Of a stretch of 64,000 nt of DNA, positions 26,510 through 35,224 are shown in pieces. The DNA is taken from assembly GCF_000787815.1 (NCBI RefSeq), contig NZ_BBPO01000020.1, forward strand, positions 1 to 64,000. Direction: 5' to 3'. Made by a program: the position numbers and the translations under genes. The notes under the pieces are model-generated. The model was given only the letters and a program-made list of their open reading frames with translations, had not been told where the DNA came from and did not search any database. Each line of letters begins with the position of its first letter. Positions within the stretch are counted from its first letter, which is position 1. This DNA is from Streptacidiphilus neutrinimicus (GTDB taxonomy: Bacteria; Actinomycetota; Actinomycetes; Streptomycetales; Streptomycetaceae).

Positions 26510-29500
26510 ATGTTCGCGCTGCACGGCATCTGGCGCGCGGACCGGCGCCTCGCGCTCTGGGCGGAGGACGCCGCCCGCCCGATCGCCCCGCCGGACGCCG
26601 AGGCGGGCCTGCACCCCTTCGCCTGTCCCCCCGCCGCACTGCGCGCGCTGCTGTCGGCCGTGGGGCCCGGCCTCGCCTGGCTCACCGAGCAGGCGGCGGA
26701 GGACGACACCCGCCTGCTGCTCCCCACCGCCGAGGGCGCGCCGCTCCCCTCTCCGGAGATCGCCTTCCCCTCGGCCCACGAACGCCGCGCCGCGGCGCGG
26801 CTGACGCCGTGGCGGGTCCCGAGTCTGCTCTTCACCCCGGGCCAGGCCGCGCAGCTTCTCGGCGCGCTCCACTCCCCCGACCGCCAGGCGGTCCACCCCG
26901 ACCTCCCGGGCCTGGGCCCGGTCGAGGCCGCCTACGGCGCGTCCCTGCGCTGGCTCACCGCCCTCCACGACCTCGCCTGGCGCCTCTCCGGCCGCGGCCG
27001 GGTCCTCCCCGCGGTCACGCTACGGGGTCGCACCCCCTCCGGCTCCCCGGACGACCACGGCCCGGCCGCGCAGCCGGCCTCCGGCCCCGCCCAAGGACCG
27101 GTAGCCGCCGCAAGCCTCACCGCGAGCTCCCCCAGCGGCGACCTGCCCCACGGCCCCGTCGGCGGAGCCGACGGGCCGGCGCGTGCGTATGCGCGGTGGG
27201 TGGCGGCGCCGCAGGGGGCGGATCTGGGGGAGCTGGCGGGGCTGGTGGCCGCGTGTCCGCATGTGTGCCGGGCGGAGGCCGGGGCGCGGCGCGGGGCCGG
27301 GGCCCTGGCGGAGGAGCTGCTCGGGGTGCTCGTCGACGAGGAGACGCGGGCACGGCTCGCCTCGGTGCCGGTCGAGCCAGGGCAGGGCGGGGACGTCGCG
27401 GCGCTCGTCGCCGCGCTGTGCGCCGAGGAGGGCGCGCTGCCGGGCCCGGCCGAGCGCTGGCGGGCGCTGGCCGAGCGCCTGCGCCGCTGGCGCGCGCCGG
27501 GTGAGGGCGCCTCAGGCAGCGGGCTGCGGCTGGGCTTCCGGCTGGTCGAGCCGTTCGGGCAGGCCGAGGAGGACGAGGACCGCTGGTGGCTGGAGCTGCT
27601 CCTCTCCCCAGCCGACGAGCCCTCGCAGGTCGTCACCGCCGAGGACCTGTGGGCCGGTCGCGCGGGGGCCGAGGTGCTGGCGGAGACGGTCCCGGCGCCG
27701 GAGGGCCTGTTCGTGCTGGAGCTGCGGCGCGCCGCGCGCACGCATCCGCTGGTGGCCGTCCTCGCCGACGAGGGCCGGCCGCAGGGCCGGTGGCTGGACC
27801 GGTCGGAGGCCCTCACCTTCCTGCGGGACGCCGCGCCCCGGCTCGCCGAGGCGGGGTTCGAGGTGCTGTTGCCGTCCTGGTGGCGTGAGCCCCCCTCGCT
27901 CGGGCTGCTGTTGGCAGCGCGACCGGCGCAGGCGGGCGTGGTCGAGCAGGAGAGCACGGTCGGTCGCGACGAGCTGCTGGCCTTCCAGTGGCAGCTCGCC
28001 CTCGGCGGCGAGCCGCTGACCGTCGAGGAGCTGGCGCTGCTGACGGACGCGAAGGACACCCTCGTCCAGCTGCGCGGCCGTTGGGTCGTGGCCGATCCGG
28101 AGCGGCTCGCCGCGGCCACGGCGTTCCTCTCCCGCGAGGGCTCCGGGGAGATGGCCGTGTCCGAGGTGCTCGGGCTGATGCTGGACGCGCGCGAGCCCGC
28201 GGGGCTGCCGGTCCTCGCCGTCGAGGTCGAGGGCCGGCTGCGGGAGCTGATCACCCGCCTCTCCGGCGGAAGCGAGGACGGAACCGAGGGCGGGAGCGCG
28301 GACGGAAGCGGGAGCACCACGGCGGCCGGTGCGCCCGCGCCCGTCCCCCTGCCCGAGGGCTTCACCGCCGAGCTGCGTCCCTACCAGCACGACGGCGTGG
28401 CCTGGCTCGCGCAGCTCGCCCGGCTGGGCCTCGGCGGGGTGCTCGCCGACGACATGGGCCTCGGCAAGACCGTGCAGACGCTCGCCCTGCTCGCGGCCGA
28501 GTACGCGGGCGGCACCGGCGCCCCTCCGGGCGCGCCGACGCTCGTCGTGGTGCCGATGTCCCTGCTCGGCAACTGGGAGCGGGAGTGTGCGCGCTTCGCG
28601 CCCATGCTGCGCGTGCACGTGCACCACGGCGCCCGGCGCGGCGGCGCGGCGCGGGTGCGCGAGGCCGCGCTCGGCGCGGACGTCGTGCTCACCACCTACG
28701 GCCTGGCGGCCCGCGACTTCACCGCGCTGCGCGCCGTCGCCTGGCACCGGGTGGTCGCCGACGAGGCCCAGCATCTGAAGAACGCCGCGACGCTCCAGTC
28801 CCGCGCGGTACGGGCGTTGCCCGCCACGCACCGCGTCGCGCTCACCGGCACGCCGGTGGAGAACCGCCTGGCGGATCTGCACTCGCTGCTCGACTTCGCG
28901 AACCCGGGCCTGTTCGGCACGGCGGAGCAGTTCAAGGAGCGGTACTCCGTCGCCATCGAGCGCAACGCCAGTGAGCGCGCCACGGCGCTGTTGCGCCGCC
29001 GTACCGAGCCGTTCGTGCTGCGCCGCGTCAAGACCGATCCGGCGATCGCGGCGGAGCTGCCGCGCAAGCAGGAGATGACGGTGCTGTGCAATCTGACGGT
29101 GGAGCAGGCCGCGCTCTACCGCGCCGTCGTCACCCGGCTGCTCCAGCGGATCAAGGGGTTCGGCTACACGCGGGATCTGGAGCGGCGCGGCTCGGTGCTC
29201 GCCGCGCTGACCCGCCTCAAACAGGTATGCGACCATCCGGCGCTCTTCACCGGGGAGGGCGCGCGCGGCGGCGCGGTGCGCGTCGCGGGCCGCTCCGGCA
29301 AGGTGGCGCTGCTGGAGGAGATCCTGGAGCAGGCGCTCGCGGAGGGCGACACCACGCTCTGCTTCACCCAGTACGCGCAGTTCGGCAAGTTGCTCCAGCC
29401 CTACCTGCGCCGCCGCCTCGGCTGCCGGGTGCGGTTCCTGCACGGCGGCGTGCCCGAGCCCGAACGGCGCGCGCTGGTGGACGCGTTCCAGGAGGACGGG

Positions 29501-29857
29501 GAGCCGTCCGTCTTCCTGCTCTCGCTCAAGGCGGGCGGCACCGGCCTCAACCTGACGGCCGCCAACCAGGTGGTGCACCTGGACCGCTGGTGGAACCCGG
29601 CGGTCGAGGAGCAGGCCACCGACCGTGCCTTCCGGATCGGCCAGCGCCGGGACGTCCAGGTGCGGCGGCTGGTGTGCGTGGGCACCGTCGAGGAGCGGGT
29701 GGACGAACTCCTCACCGCCAAGCGGGCGCTGGCCGACGCCGTGATCGGCGAGGGCCTGCCGGCCGACGCGGGCGTGCTGGAGGTGCTGACGGCGCTGTCC
29801 CCCGACGCGCTGGCGGACGTGCTGTCCCTGGCAGAGGAGGCGGTGAGCGAGCTGTGA
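26510..29857 (+). CDS. SNF2-family helicase with SNF2-associated domain
   Basis: 1115 residues. The N-terminal half (about 1-600) matches bacterial SNF2-associated (DUF3670-like) architecture; the C-terminal half is a Swi2/Snf2 ATPase. Motif I is LADDMGLGKTVQTLALLA, motif II DEAQHLKN, motif III LTGTPVENRL, motif V SLKAGGTGLNLTAANQVVHL and motif VI QATDRAFRIGQRRDVQ. It likely remodels DNA-protein complexes in repair or transcription. ATG 26510 has GGGAG upstream. The stop overlaps the start of the SWIM gene (GTGA), showing translational coupling. An internal Gly/Ser linker lies near residue 590-605. Confidence 0.92.
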   Translation: MFALHGIWRADRRLALWAEDAARPIAPPDAEAGLHPFACPPAALRALLSAVGPGLAWLTEQAAEDDTRLLLPTAEGAPLPSPEIAFPSAHERRAAARLTPWRVPSLLFTPGQAAQLLGALHSPDRQAVHPDLPGLGPVEAAYGASLRWLTALHDLAWRLSGRGRVLPAVTLRGRTPSGSPDDHGPAAQPASGPAQGPVAAASLTASSPSGDLPHGPVGGADGPARAYARWVAAPQGADLGELAGLVAACPHVCRAEAGARRGAGALAEELLGVLVDEETRARLASVPVEPGQGGDVAALVAALCAEEGALPGPAERWRALAERLRRWRAPGEGASGSGLRLGFRLVEPFGQAEEDEDRWWLELLLSPADEPSQVVTAEDLWAGRAGAEVLAETVPAPEGLFVLELRRAARTHPLVAVLADEGRPQGRWLDRSEALTFLRDAAPRLAEAGFEVLLPSWWREPPSLGLLLAARPAQAGVVEQESTVGRDELLAFQWQLALGGEPLTVEELALLTDAKDTLVQLRGRWVVADPERLAAATAFLSREGSGEMAVSEVLGLMLDAREPAGLPVLAVEVEGRLRELITRLSGGSEDGTEGGSADGSGSTTAAGAPAPVPLPEGFTAELRPYQHDGVAWLAQLARLGLGGVLADDMGLGKTVQTLALLAAEYAGGTGAPPGAPTLVVVPMSLLGNWERECARFAPMLRVHVHHGARRGGAARVREAALGADVVLTTYGLAARDFTALRAVAWHRVVADEAQHLKNAATLQSRAVRALPATHRVALTGTPVENRLADLHSLLDFANPGLFGTAEQFKERYSVAIERNASERATALLRRRTEPFVLRRVKTDPAIAAELPRKQEMTVLCNLTVEQAALYRAVVTRLLQRIKGFGYTRDLERRGSVLAALTRLKQVCDHPALFTGEGARGGAVRVAGRSGKVALLEEILEQALAEGDTTLCFTQYAQFGKLLQPYLRRRLGCRVRFLHGGVPEPERRALVDAFQEDGEPSVFLLSLKAGGTGLNLTAANQVVHLDRWWNPAVEEQATDRAFRIGQRRDVQVRRLVCVGTVEERVDELLTAKRALADAVIGEGLPADAGVLEVLTALSPDALADVLSLAEEAVSEL

Positions 29858-30546
29858 GCATGCTGCCGTGGTCGGAGCGGTTCCTGGCCCGCGTCGAGTC
29901 CCTGGGCATCGGCCTGTACGCGGCGCAGATGCGGGAGGCGGGCGGTTCGGCGCAGGTGCGGGAGGTGTCCGTGACGCCGGGTTCGGCGCGGGCCCGGGTC
30001 GGCGGCGTGGACGTGTGGGCGGACCTCGCCGTCTTCGACGCCGACCAGTGGCGGCTGGCGGAGGAGGCCCTGCTCCCGGTGCGCCGCCGCCTGCTCGCCG
30101 ACGAGCTCCCGCCGGACACGGACGGGCTGCTGGCCCGGGTCGGCCTGCCGCTGCTGCCCGCGCGGGCGACGGAGCTCACCCTCGATTGCGCCTGCGGGCG
30201 CACCGGGGGGCCGGACGGCGCGGTGTGCCGACACGTCGCGGCGCTGCTCGGTGCGCTCGCCCTGGTCTTCGACCAGGACCCGTTCCTGCTGCTGCGCTGG
30301 CGCGGCCGCGACCGCGTCCGGGTCCTCGCCCACCTGCGCCGCACGCCGAGCCCGTCCGGCCCGGAGCCGCTCACGCCGACCCCGACGGGCTTCTGGACGG
30401 AGCCGGCCCCCTACCCGCCTCCGGGCGGTGACGAGCTCACCGCCGCACCCGCCCTGGACGAGCTGGGCCCGACGGGGCTCACCCTGCACGGCCGTCCGCT
30501 GGACCGCGCCCTGCGGCGGCTCTATCGGGCGATGACGGAGGACTGA
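29854..30546 (+). CDS. SWIM zinc-finger protein coupled to the SNF2 helicase
   Basis: 230 residues. A SWIM-type finger near the middle shows CACGRTGGPDGAVCRH, i.e. CxC...CxH; such fingers bind DNA or proteins. The rest is not informative, with a Pro-rich C-terminal part and a final RALRRLYRAMTED. GTG 29854 overlaps the helicase stop by 4 bp; ATG 29860 is the alternative. SNF2-SWIM gene pairs recur in actinobacteria, so it is probably the helicase's partner; the process is not known. Confidence 0.85.
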   Translation: MSMLPWSERFLARVESLGIGLYAAQMREAGGSAQVREVSVTPGSARARVGGVDVWADLAVFDADQWRLAEEALLPVRRRLLADELPPDTDGLLARVGLPLLPARATELTLDCACGRTGGPDGAVCRHVAALLGALALVFDQDPFLLLRWRGRDRVRVLAHLRRTPSPSGPEPLTPTPTGFWTEPAPYPPPGGDELTAAPALDELGPTGLTLHGRPLDRALRRLYRAMTED

Positions 30547-30592
30547 GGGCCGAGGGCTGAAGGCCGAGGCTTGAGAGCCGAGGGTTGGGGCC
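30547..30592. repeat. Degenerate 15-bp tandem repeats
   Basis: Three to four imperfect units of GGCCGAGGSTTGA follow the SWIM gene. No function is visible. Confidence 0.55.
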
Positions 30593-30697
30593 ACGGGGGC
30601 CGCGTCAGCGGGCCTCCGCCGCAGGGGCGGCATCTTGGCGACGGCACGGCCGCTTAATCGATGGCGGCCGCCCGACCAGGCGGCGATCATTCCCGGC

Positions 30698-31639
30698 GTG
30701 ACCACAGAGAACACAACCACGACCCCGGCCGCCGACTCGCTCCCCGCCGCCGCGGCCGGGATCTGGACGCTCGGCGACCTCACCGTCAACCGGATCGGCC
30801 TGGGCGCCATGCGCCTGCCACAGACCGGTGCGGCCTTTCATCCCGACTCCCCGCCGCGCGACCGGGACCAGGCGATCCGGGTCCTGCGGCGAGCCGTCGA
30901 GCTCGGCGTGAACCACATCGACACCGCGGCGTTCTACTTCTCCGCCACCCGCAGCGCCAACGAGTTGATCAACCGTGCCCTGGCCCCCTACCGGGACGGC
31001 CTCGTCGTCGTCACCAAGGTCGGGCCCGGCCGGGACCCGTCCGGCGCGTGGACCGATCACGCCGGTCCGGCGCAGTTGCGCGGCCAGGTGGAGGAGAACC
31101 TGCGCCAGCTCGGCCGCGACCACCTCGACGTGGTGAACCTGCGGATCCTCGGCGACGCCCCGATCGCCGAGCGCTTCGGCGTGCTGGCGGACCTGCGGGA
31201 GCAGGGGCTGATCCGCCACCTGGGCCTGTCCAACGTCCGCCCGCACCACCTGAAGGAGGTCCAGGCGATCGCGCCGGTGGTCTGCGTGCAGAACCGGTTC
31301 GGCCTCGGCGCGGCCACCGCCGAACAGGACGAACTCCTGCGTGCCTGCGGCGAGCAGGGCATCGCCTTCGTCCCCTTCTACGCGATCGCGGGCGCCGGAG
31401 GGGAGCGGGGTGCGGGCGGCCCCGAGCCAGAGGCGCTCCAGGCGGTCGCCCGCGACCACGGCGTCAGCACCGCCCAGCTCCGGACTGCGTGGACGCTGCA
31501 TCAGGGCCCACATGTGCTGGCCATTCCGGGTACGGGAGACCCGGGCCATCTGGAGGCCAACGTCGCGGCCGCCGGGTTGCGTCTGTCCGCGCGGGAGCTC
31601 GCCGCGCTGGACGCGGCACACCGGACGGGCCTGCGGTGA
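30698..31639 (+). CDS. Aldo/keto reductase family oxidoreductase
   Basis: 313 residues of the AKR TIM barrel. Visible are the catalytic Asp and Tyr region GVNHIDTAAFYFSATRSANE, the lysine in VVVTKVGPG, and the AKR signature IRHLGLSNVRPHHLKEVQAI. The usual catalytic histidine position reads VVNLRILG, as in a subset of AKR proteins. It reduces or oxidises an unknown carbonyl substrate with NADPH. GTG 30698 is close to the conserved core; an upstream ATG at 30635 is possible but gives an unconserved tail. The stop overlaps the MOSC start (GTGA). Confidence 0.85.
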   Translation: MTTENTTTTPAADSLPAAAAGIWTLGDLTVNRIGLGAMRLPQTGAAFHPDSPPRDRDQAIRVLRRAVELGVNHIDTAAFYFSATRSANELINRALAPYRDGLVVVTKVGPGRDPSGAWTDHAGPAQLRGQVEENLRQLGRDHLDVVNLRILGDAPIAERFGVLADLREQGLIRHLGLSNVRPHHLKEVQAIAPVVCVQNRFGLGAATAEQDELLRACGEQGIAFVPFYAIAGAGGERGAGGPEPEALQAVARDHGVSTAQLRTAWTLHQGPHVLAIPGTGDPGHLEANVAAAGLRLSARELAALDAAHRTGLR

Positions 31640-32508
31640 CGAGCGCCTCCCCCGACTCCGCGACAGCCCTTTGCACGGTCGCCGCGCTGTGGCGCTATCC
31701 GGTGAAGTCGATGCTGGGCGAGGCCCTGGACGAGGCCGCCGTGACCGAGCGCGGGCTGGACGGCGACCGGCGGCTGGCGGTTCTCGACCTCGCGACGGGC
31801 AAGGTGGCCAGCGCAAAGCAGCCACGGCTCTGGCGGGGCCTGCTGTCGTTCCGCGCGACGCTCGCCGAGGGGCCCGCGGTGCGGATCCGGCGCCACGACG
31901 ACGCGTCCGCGTGGGACGCCGGGGACCCGGCCGCCGACGCGCTGCTCTCCGCGGCCCTCCGCCGGTCGGTCACGCTGATCGACACGCCGCCGGTCGGCGC
32001 GTGCCTGGACCGCGCCCGTCCCGAGCAGGTGCTGCGCGACGGCGAGGCGGCCGAGGTGGACGCGGATGTCGTGGCCTTCGGGTCGGCCGCGCCCCCGGGC
32101 ACGTTCTTCGACTTCGCGCCGCTGCATCTGGTGACCACGGCGACGCTGGCCCGGATCGGCGCGTTGAGCGCACGCGGGCGGGTGGAGGCGGAGCGGTTTC
32201 GGCCCAACCTGGTGCTGGACACCGGCGAGGGGCCGTTCGCCGAACACGCCTGGGCCGGGCGGGAGTGGCGGGTGGGGCCCGAGTTGGTGCTGCGCGTCGT
32301 CGCGTCGACCCCGCGCTGCGCGGTGCCGACGCTGGCGCACGGTCCGCTCCCGCGTGATCCGGACACGCTGCGCGTCCCGTCCGTCCACCATCGCGTGCCC
32401 GCCCTGCCGGGACGGCCCGCCGAGCCCTGTGTGGGGGTGTATGCGCAGGTCCTGAGGCCGGGGCGGGTCCGTCTGGGCGACTCGTTCACAAGACAACTGA
32501 ATATCTGA
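31636..32508 (+). CDS. MOSC domain-containing protein
   Basis: 290 residues. An N-terminal MOSC_N beta-barrel (about 12-110, VAALWRYPVKSMLGEALDEA) and a MOSC domain (about 130-285, VEAERFRPNLVLDTGE, STPRCAVPTLAHG) are present. The cysteine in TPRCAVPT is the expected sulfur/molybdenum-cofactor contact of MOSC enzymes. It probably transfers sulfur or handles molybdenum cofactor; a specific reaction is not shown. GTG 31636 overlaps the aldo/keto reductase stop by 4 bp. Confidence 0.88.
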   Translation: MTSASPDSATALCTVAALWRYPVKSMLGEALDEAAVTERGLDGDRRLAVLDLATGKVASAKQPRLWRGLLSFRATLAEGPAVRIRRHDDASAWDAGDPAADALLSAALRRSVTLIDTPPVGACLDRARPEQVLRDGEAAEVDADVVAFGSAAPPGTFFDFAPLHLVTTATLARIGALSARGRVEAERFRPNLVLDTGEGPFAEHAWAGREWRVGPELVLRVVASTPRCAVPTLAHGPLPRDPDTLRVPSVHHRVPALPGRPAEPCVGVYAQVLRPGRVRLGDSFTRQLNI

Positions 32509-32530
32509 TGAGACAAGACTGTCTCAGTTG
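32494..32530. promoter_or_regulatory. Nested palindromic operator before the TetR gene
   Basis: An outer inverted repeat CAACTGA (32494-32500) / TCAGTTG (32524-32530) encloses the perfect inner repeat TGAGACA-AGAC-TGTCTCA (32509-32526). A TATATC -10-like hexamer (32532-32537) follows, with TGAGAC at 32509-32514 as a weak -35 (17 bp). Binding would block initiation of the tetR-exporter pair. The left half overlaps the end of the MOSC gene. Confidence 0.75.
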
Positions 32531-32545
32531 ATATATCCTTGAAGC

Positions 32546-33109
32546 ATGGCCACCGATCGCGAATCCGTCCTCCTCGCCGCCGTCGGGCTGCTCTCACGGC
32601 AGCCCACCGCGGCGATGGACGAGATCGCGCGCGCCGCCGGCATCAGCCGGGCCACCCTGCACCGCCTCTTCCCCGGCCGCGAGGCGCTGATCCACGAGAT
32701 CGGCGCGCTCGCCCTGGCGCGGATGGAGGCGGCCCTGGACGTCGCCACCGTCGACGAGGGCGACCCCGTCGCAGCGGTCCGGCGTCTCGCGGACGCGTTG
32801 ATTCCGCACGCACAGCTCGTCGCCTTCATCTCCGGCGAGAGCCGGCTCTTCGACGAGGACGCGATCAACGACGCCTGGGACCGGGTCGACGCCCGCGTCG
32901 CCGCGCTCTTCCTGCGCGGCCAGCAGGCGGGCGCGTTCCGGATCGAACTGCCCGCCTCCTGGCTCAGCGAGGCGTTCTTCGACCTCCTCGCGGGCGTCGG
33001 CTGGGCCGTCCAGGACGGACGCCTCGCCCACCGCGAGAGCACCCGTGCGCTGACCGAGCTCTTCCTCGGCGGCGCGGTCCGCCGGGACCATCCCGGTTCC
33101 GGCAGCTGA
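32546..33109 (+). CDS. TetR-family transcriptional regulator
   Basis: 187 residues. The N-terminal HTH (about 5-50) reads VGLLSRQPTAAMDEIARAAG and ISRATLHRLFPGREAL, the usual TetR pattern; the C-terminal ligand domain is divergent. ATG 32546 lies about 9 bp after a TATATC -10, so the transcript has almost no leader. The nested dyad upstream indicates autoregulation. It is followed after 48 bp by a DHA2 exporter, the normal partner of such a regulator. Confidence 0.88.
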   Translation: MATDRESVLLAAVGLLSRQPTAAMDEIARAAGISRATLHRLFPGREALIHEIGALALARMEAALDVATVDEGDPVAAVRRLADALIPHAQLVAFISGESRLFDEDAINDAWDRVDARVAALFLRGQQAGAFRIELPASWLSEAFFDLLAGVGWAVQDGRLAHRESTRALTELFLGGAVRRDHPGSGS

Positions 33110-33157
33110 TCCCCCGCTCACCACGCCTCCCCGCGAACCAGGACCGAGAACCCTTCG

Positions 33158-34699
33158 ATGACCACGGACATGACCGTACCGCAGACCACCTCCGCCTACC
33201 GATATAACCGCCCGGGTGCGCCCGCGGGCAGCCCGCGCACCCGCTGGACCGCGCTCGCGGTCCTCGTCCTGGCCGTGCTCCTGGTGGCCGTCGACGCCAC
33301 CGTGCTGGTCCTCGCGCTGCCCTTCATCAGCGAGAGCCTCAACCCCTCCGCGCCGCAGTTGCTCTGGATCGGCGACAGTTACTCCTTCGTGATCGCCGGC
33401 CTGCTGGTGAGCATGGGCTCACTCAGCGACCGCGTCGGCCGCCGGAAGCTGCTGCTGCTCGGCGCCGCCGCCTTCGGCGTCGCCTCCCTGCTGGCCGCCT
33501 ACGCCCCGAGCGCCGGCTGGTTGATCGCCGCCCGCGCCCTGCTGGGCGTCGCCGGCGCGACGATCATGCCGTCCACGCTGTCGCTGATCCGGACTCTCTT
33601 CCCCGACGACCGCGAGCGCGCCCGCGCCATCGGCATCTGGGGCGCCGCGGCGACCGCCGGCGCCGCGGCCGGTCCGCTGCTGGGCGGCGTGCTGCTGGAG
33701 CACTTCTGGTGGGGATCCGTCTTCCTGATCAACGTGCCGCTGGTGCTGGTGCTGCTGGTTCTGGGCACCCGCCTGCTGCCCGAGTCCCGCGACCCGAAGC
33801 CGGGCGCGTGGGACCTGCCGAGCGTGGGACTGTCGCTGGTCGGCATCATCGGCGCGGTCTACGCCGTCAAGGAGGGCGCGGTCGAGGGCCTGGCCCGGCC
33901 GGACGTCTGGCTCGCCGGCGTCCTCGGCGTCGCCTGCCTGACCACGTTCTGGCGCCGCCAGCTGCGGCTGCCCATGCCGCTGCTGGACGTGCGGCTCTTC
34001 GCCAACCGCCGGTTCACGGCGGCCGTGCTGGCCGCGCTGATCGCCCTGATCGGGCTCTCCGGCGTCGTCTTCTTCCTGGCCCAGTACTTCCAGCTGGTCC
34101 GCGGCTACTCGCCGCTGATGGCCGGTCTCGCCGACATGCCGGCGTTCGCCGGGTCCACGCTCGGCGCGCTGGTCGCCGCGTGGCTCGCCGCGCGCGCCGG
34201 CCACCGCCGCGCCCTGGCGGGCGCGCTGCTGGCGATGGGCCTCGGCATCGGCGTGCTCGGCTGGCTGGACGCCACGACGCCCTACCTGGTGATCGGCATC
34301 GCGTTCACGGCGATCGGCATGGTCGAGGGCACCGTGTACGCCTTGTCCACCACGATGGTGCTGGACGCGTCCCCGGCCGCCAAGGCCGGCGCGGCCTCCG
34401 CCGTCTCCGAGACGGCGTACGAGCTGGGCACGGCCCTCGGCATCGCCCTGGTCGGCACCGTGACCACGGCGATCTACCGGTCCGGCCTCCCGGCGGGCAG
34501 CTCCGAAGCGGCCCGTAACTCGCTCGGCGGCGCGGTCGAGTCCTCCCGCGCCCTCCCGGCCGCCGAGGGCGGGAACCTGCTGCGCGCGGCACAGGAGTCG
34601 TTCGTCCACGGGCTGAACGTCGCCGCACTGCTCTCCGGCGGCCTGCTGGTCGCCGCGGCGGCGCTGGTCTGGTTCCTCATGCGCCTCACCAGGCGCTGA
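33158..34699 (+). CDS. MFS exporter, DHA2 family (SmvA/QacA-like)
   Basis: 513 residues, about 14 transmembrane segments. VLLVAVDATVLVLALPFISE and QLLWIGDSYSFVIAGLLVSM are close to QacA/SmvA-type exporters of cationic compounds; motif A is MGSLSDRVGRRKLL and motif C-like GVAGATIMPSTLSLI follows. It should export quaternary ammonium or other lipophilic cations by proton antiport. It is preceded by a TetR gene with a strong operator, so induction by its substrates is likely. Confidence 0.9.
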   Translation: MTTDMTVPQTTSAYRYNRPGAPAGSPRTRWTALAVLVLAVLLVAVDATVLVLALPFISESLNPSAPQLLWIGDSYSFVIAGLLVSMGSLSDRVGRRKLLLLGAAAFGVASLLAAYAPSAGWLIAARALLGVAGATIMPSTLSLIRTLFPDDRERARAIGIWGAAATAGAAAGPLLGGVLLEHFWWGSVFLINVPLVLVLLVLGTRLLPESRDPKPGAWDLPSVGLSLVGIIGAVYAVKEGAVEGLARPDVWLAGVLGVACLTTFWRRQLRLPMPLLDVRLFANRRFTAAVLAALIALIGLSGVVFFLAQYFQLVRGYSPLMAGLADMPAFAGSTLGALVAAWLAARAGHRRALAGALLAMGLGIGVLGWLDATTPYLVIGIAFTAIGMVEGTVYALSTTMVLDASPAAKAGAASAVSETAYELGTALGIALVGTVTTAIYRSGLPAGSSEAARNSLGGAVESSRALPAAEGGNLLRAAQESFVHGLNVAALLSGGLLVAAAALVWFLMRLTRR

Positions 34700-34787
34700 C
34701 GCGCGCAGCCGTCACCTCCCCTCTGGCCCACAGCCCGAAAGCGGCCCATACTCGGCGCACTGACGTGCTTTCAGGGGGGAGAGCCAC

Positions 34788-35219
34788 GTGGGCTTCTGGG
34801 TACTGTGGATGCTGCTGTGGGTGGCCTTCGTCGCCCGGACGTACACGGTGGCGCGACGGCGCTGGAACGGAGCGCCGGAGGCCGCCCTGCGCACTCCCGC
34901 CTCCTGGTCCGAGCGCCAGCGGCGCAGCCAGCTCCGGACGGTGGTCCCCATGACCGTCGCCTTGGACTCGTCGTTCGGGCTCGTGGTGCTCACCGCGGGC
35001 TACGACCACCTCCACGGAGCCCCGGCGACGCTGCTCGCTCTCGTCGTGCTGCTGTTCTTCCTGGTGGCCGTCGTCGCGGCGGTGCTCACCGGGATCGTCT
35101 GGCGCTTCAATCGCCCGCGTGCGCTGGTGCCCCCCGCGCTGCGCGACGATCTCGGCAGCGTCGGCGACTTCCTCGCGCGCTGGCGAGGCCGCCGCAACGG
35201 CAGCGGCTACCAGGGGTAG
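34788..35219 (+). CDS. Small membrane protein of unknown function
   Basis: 143 residues with three likely transmembrane segments (about 2-17, 50-72, 80-105). A conserved-looking basic loop RRRWNGAPEAALRTPASW follows the first. GTG 34788 has GGGGGGAGAG at good distance. I do not recognise the family. It is transcribed convergently with the transketolase genes, 5 bp apart. Confidence 0.7.
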   Translation: MGFWVLWMLLWVAFVARTYTVARRRWNGAPEAALRTPASWSERQRRSQLRTVVPMTVALDSSFGLVVLTAGYDHLHGAPATLLALVVLLFFLVAVVAAVLTGIVWRFNRPRALVPPALRDDLGSVGDFLARWRGRRNGSGYQG

Positions 35220-35224
35220 GACGG

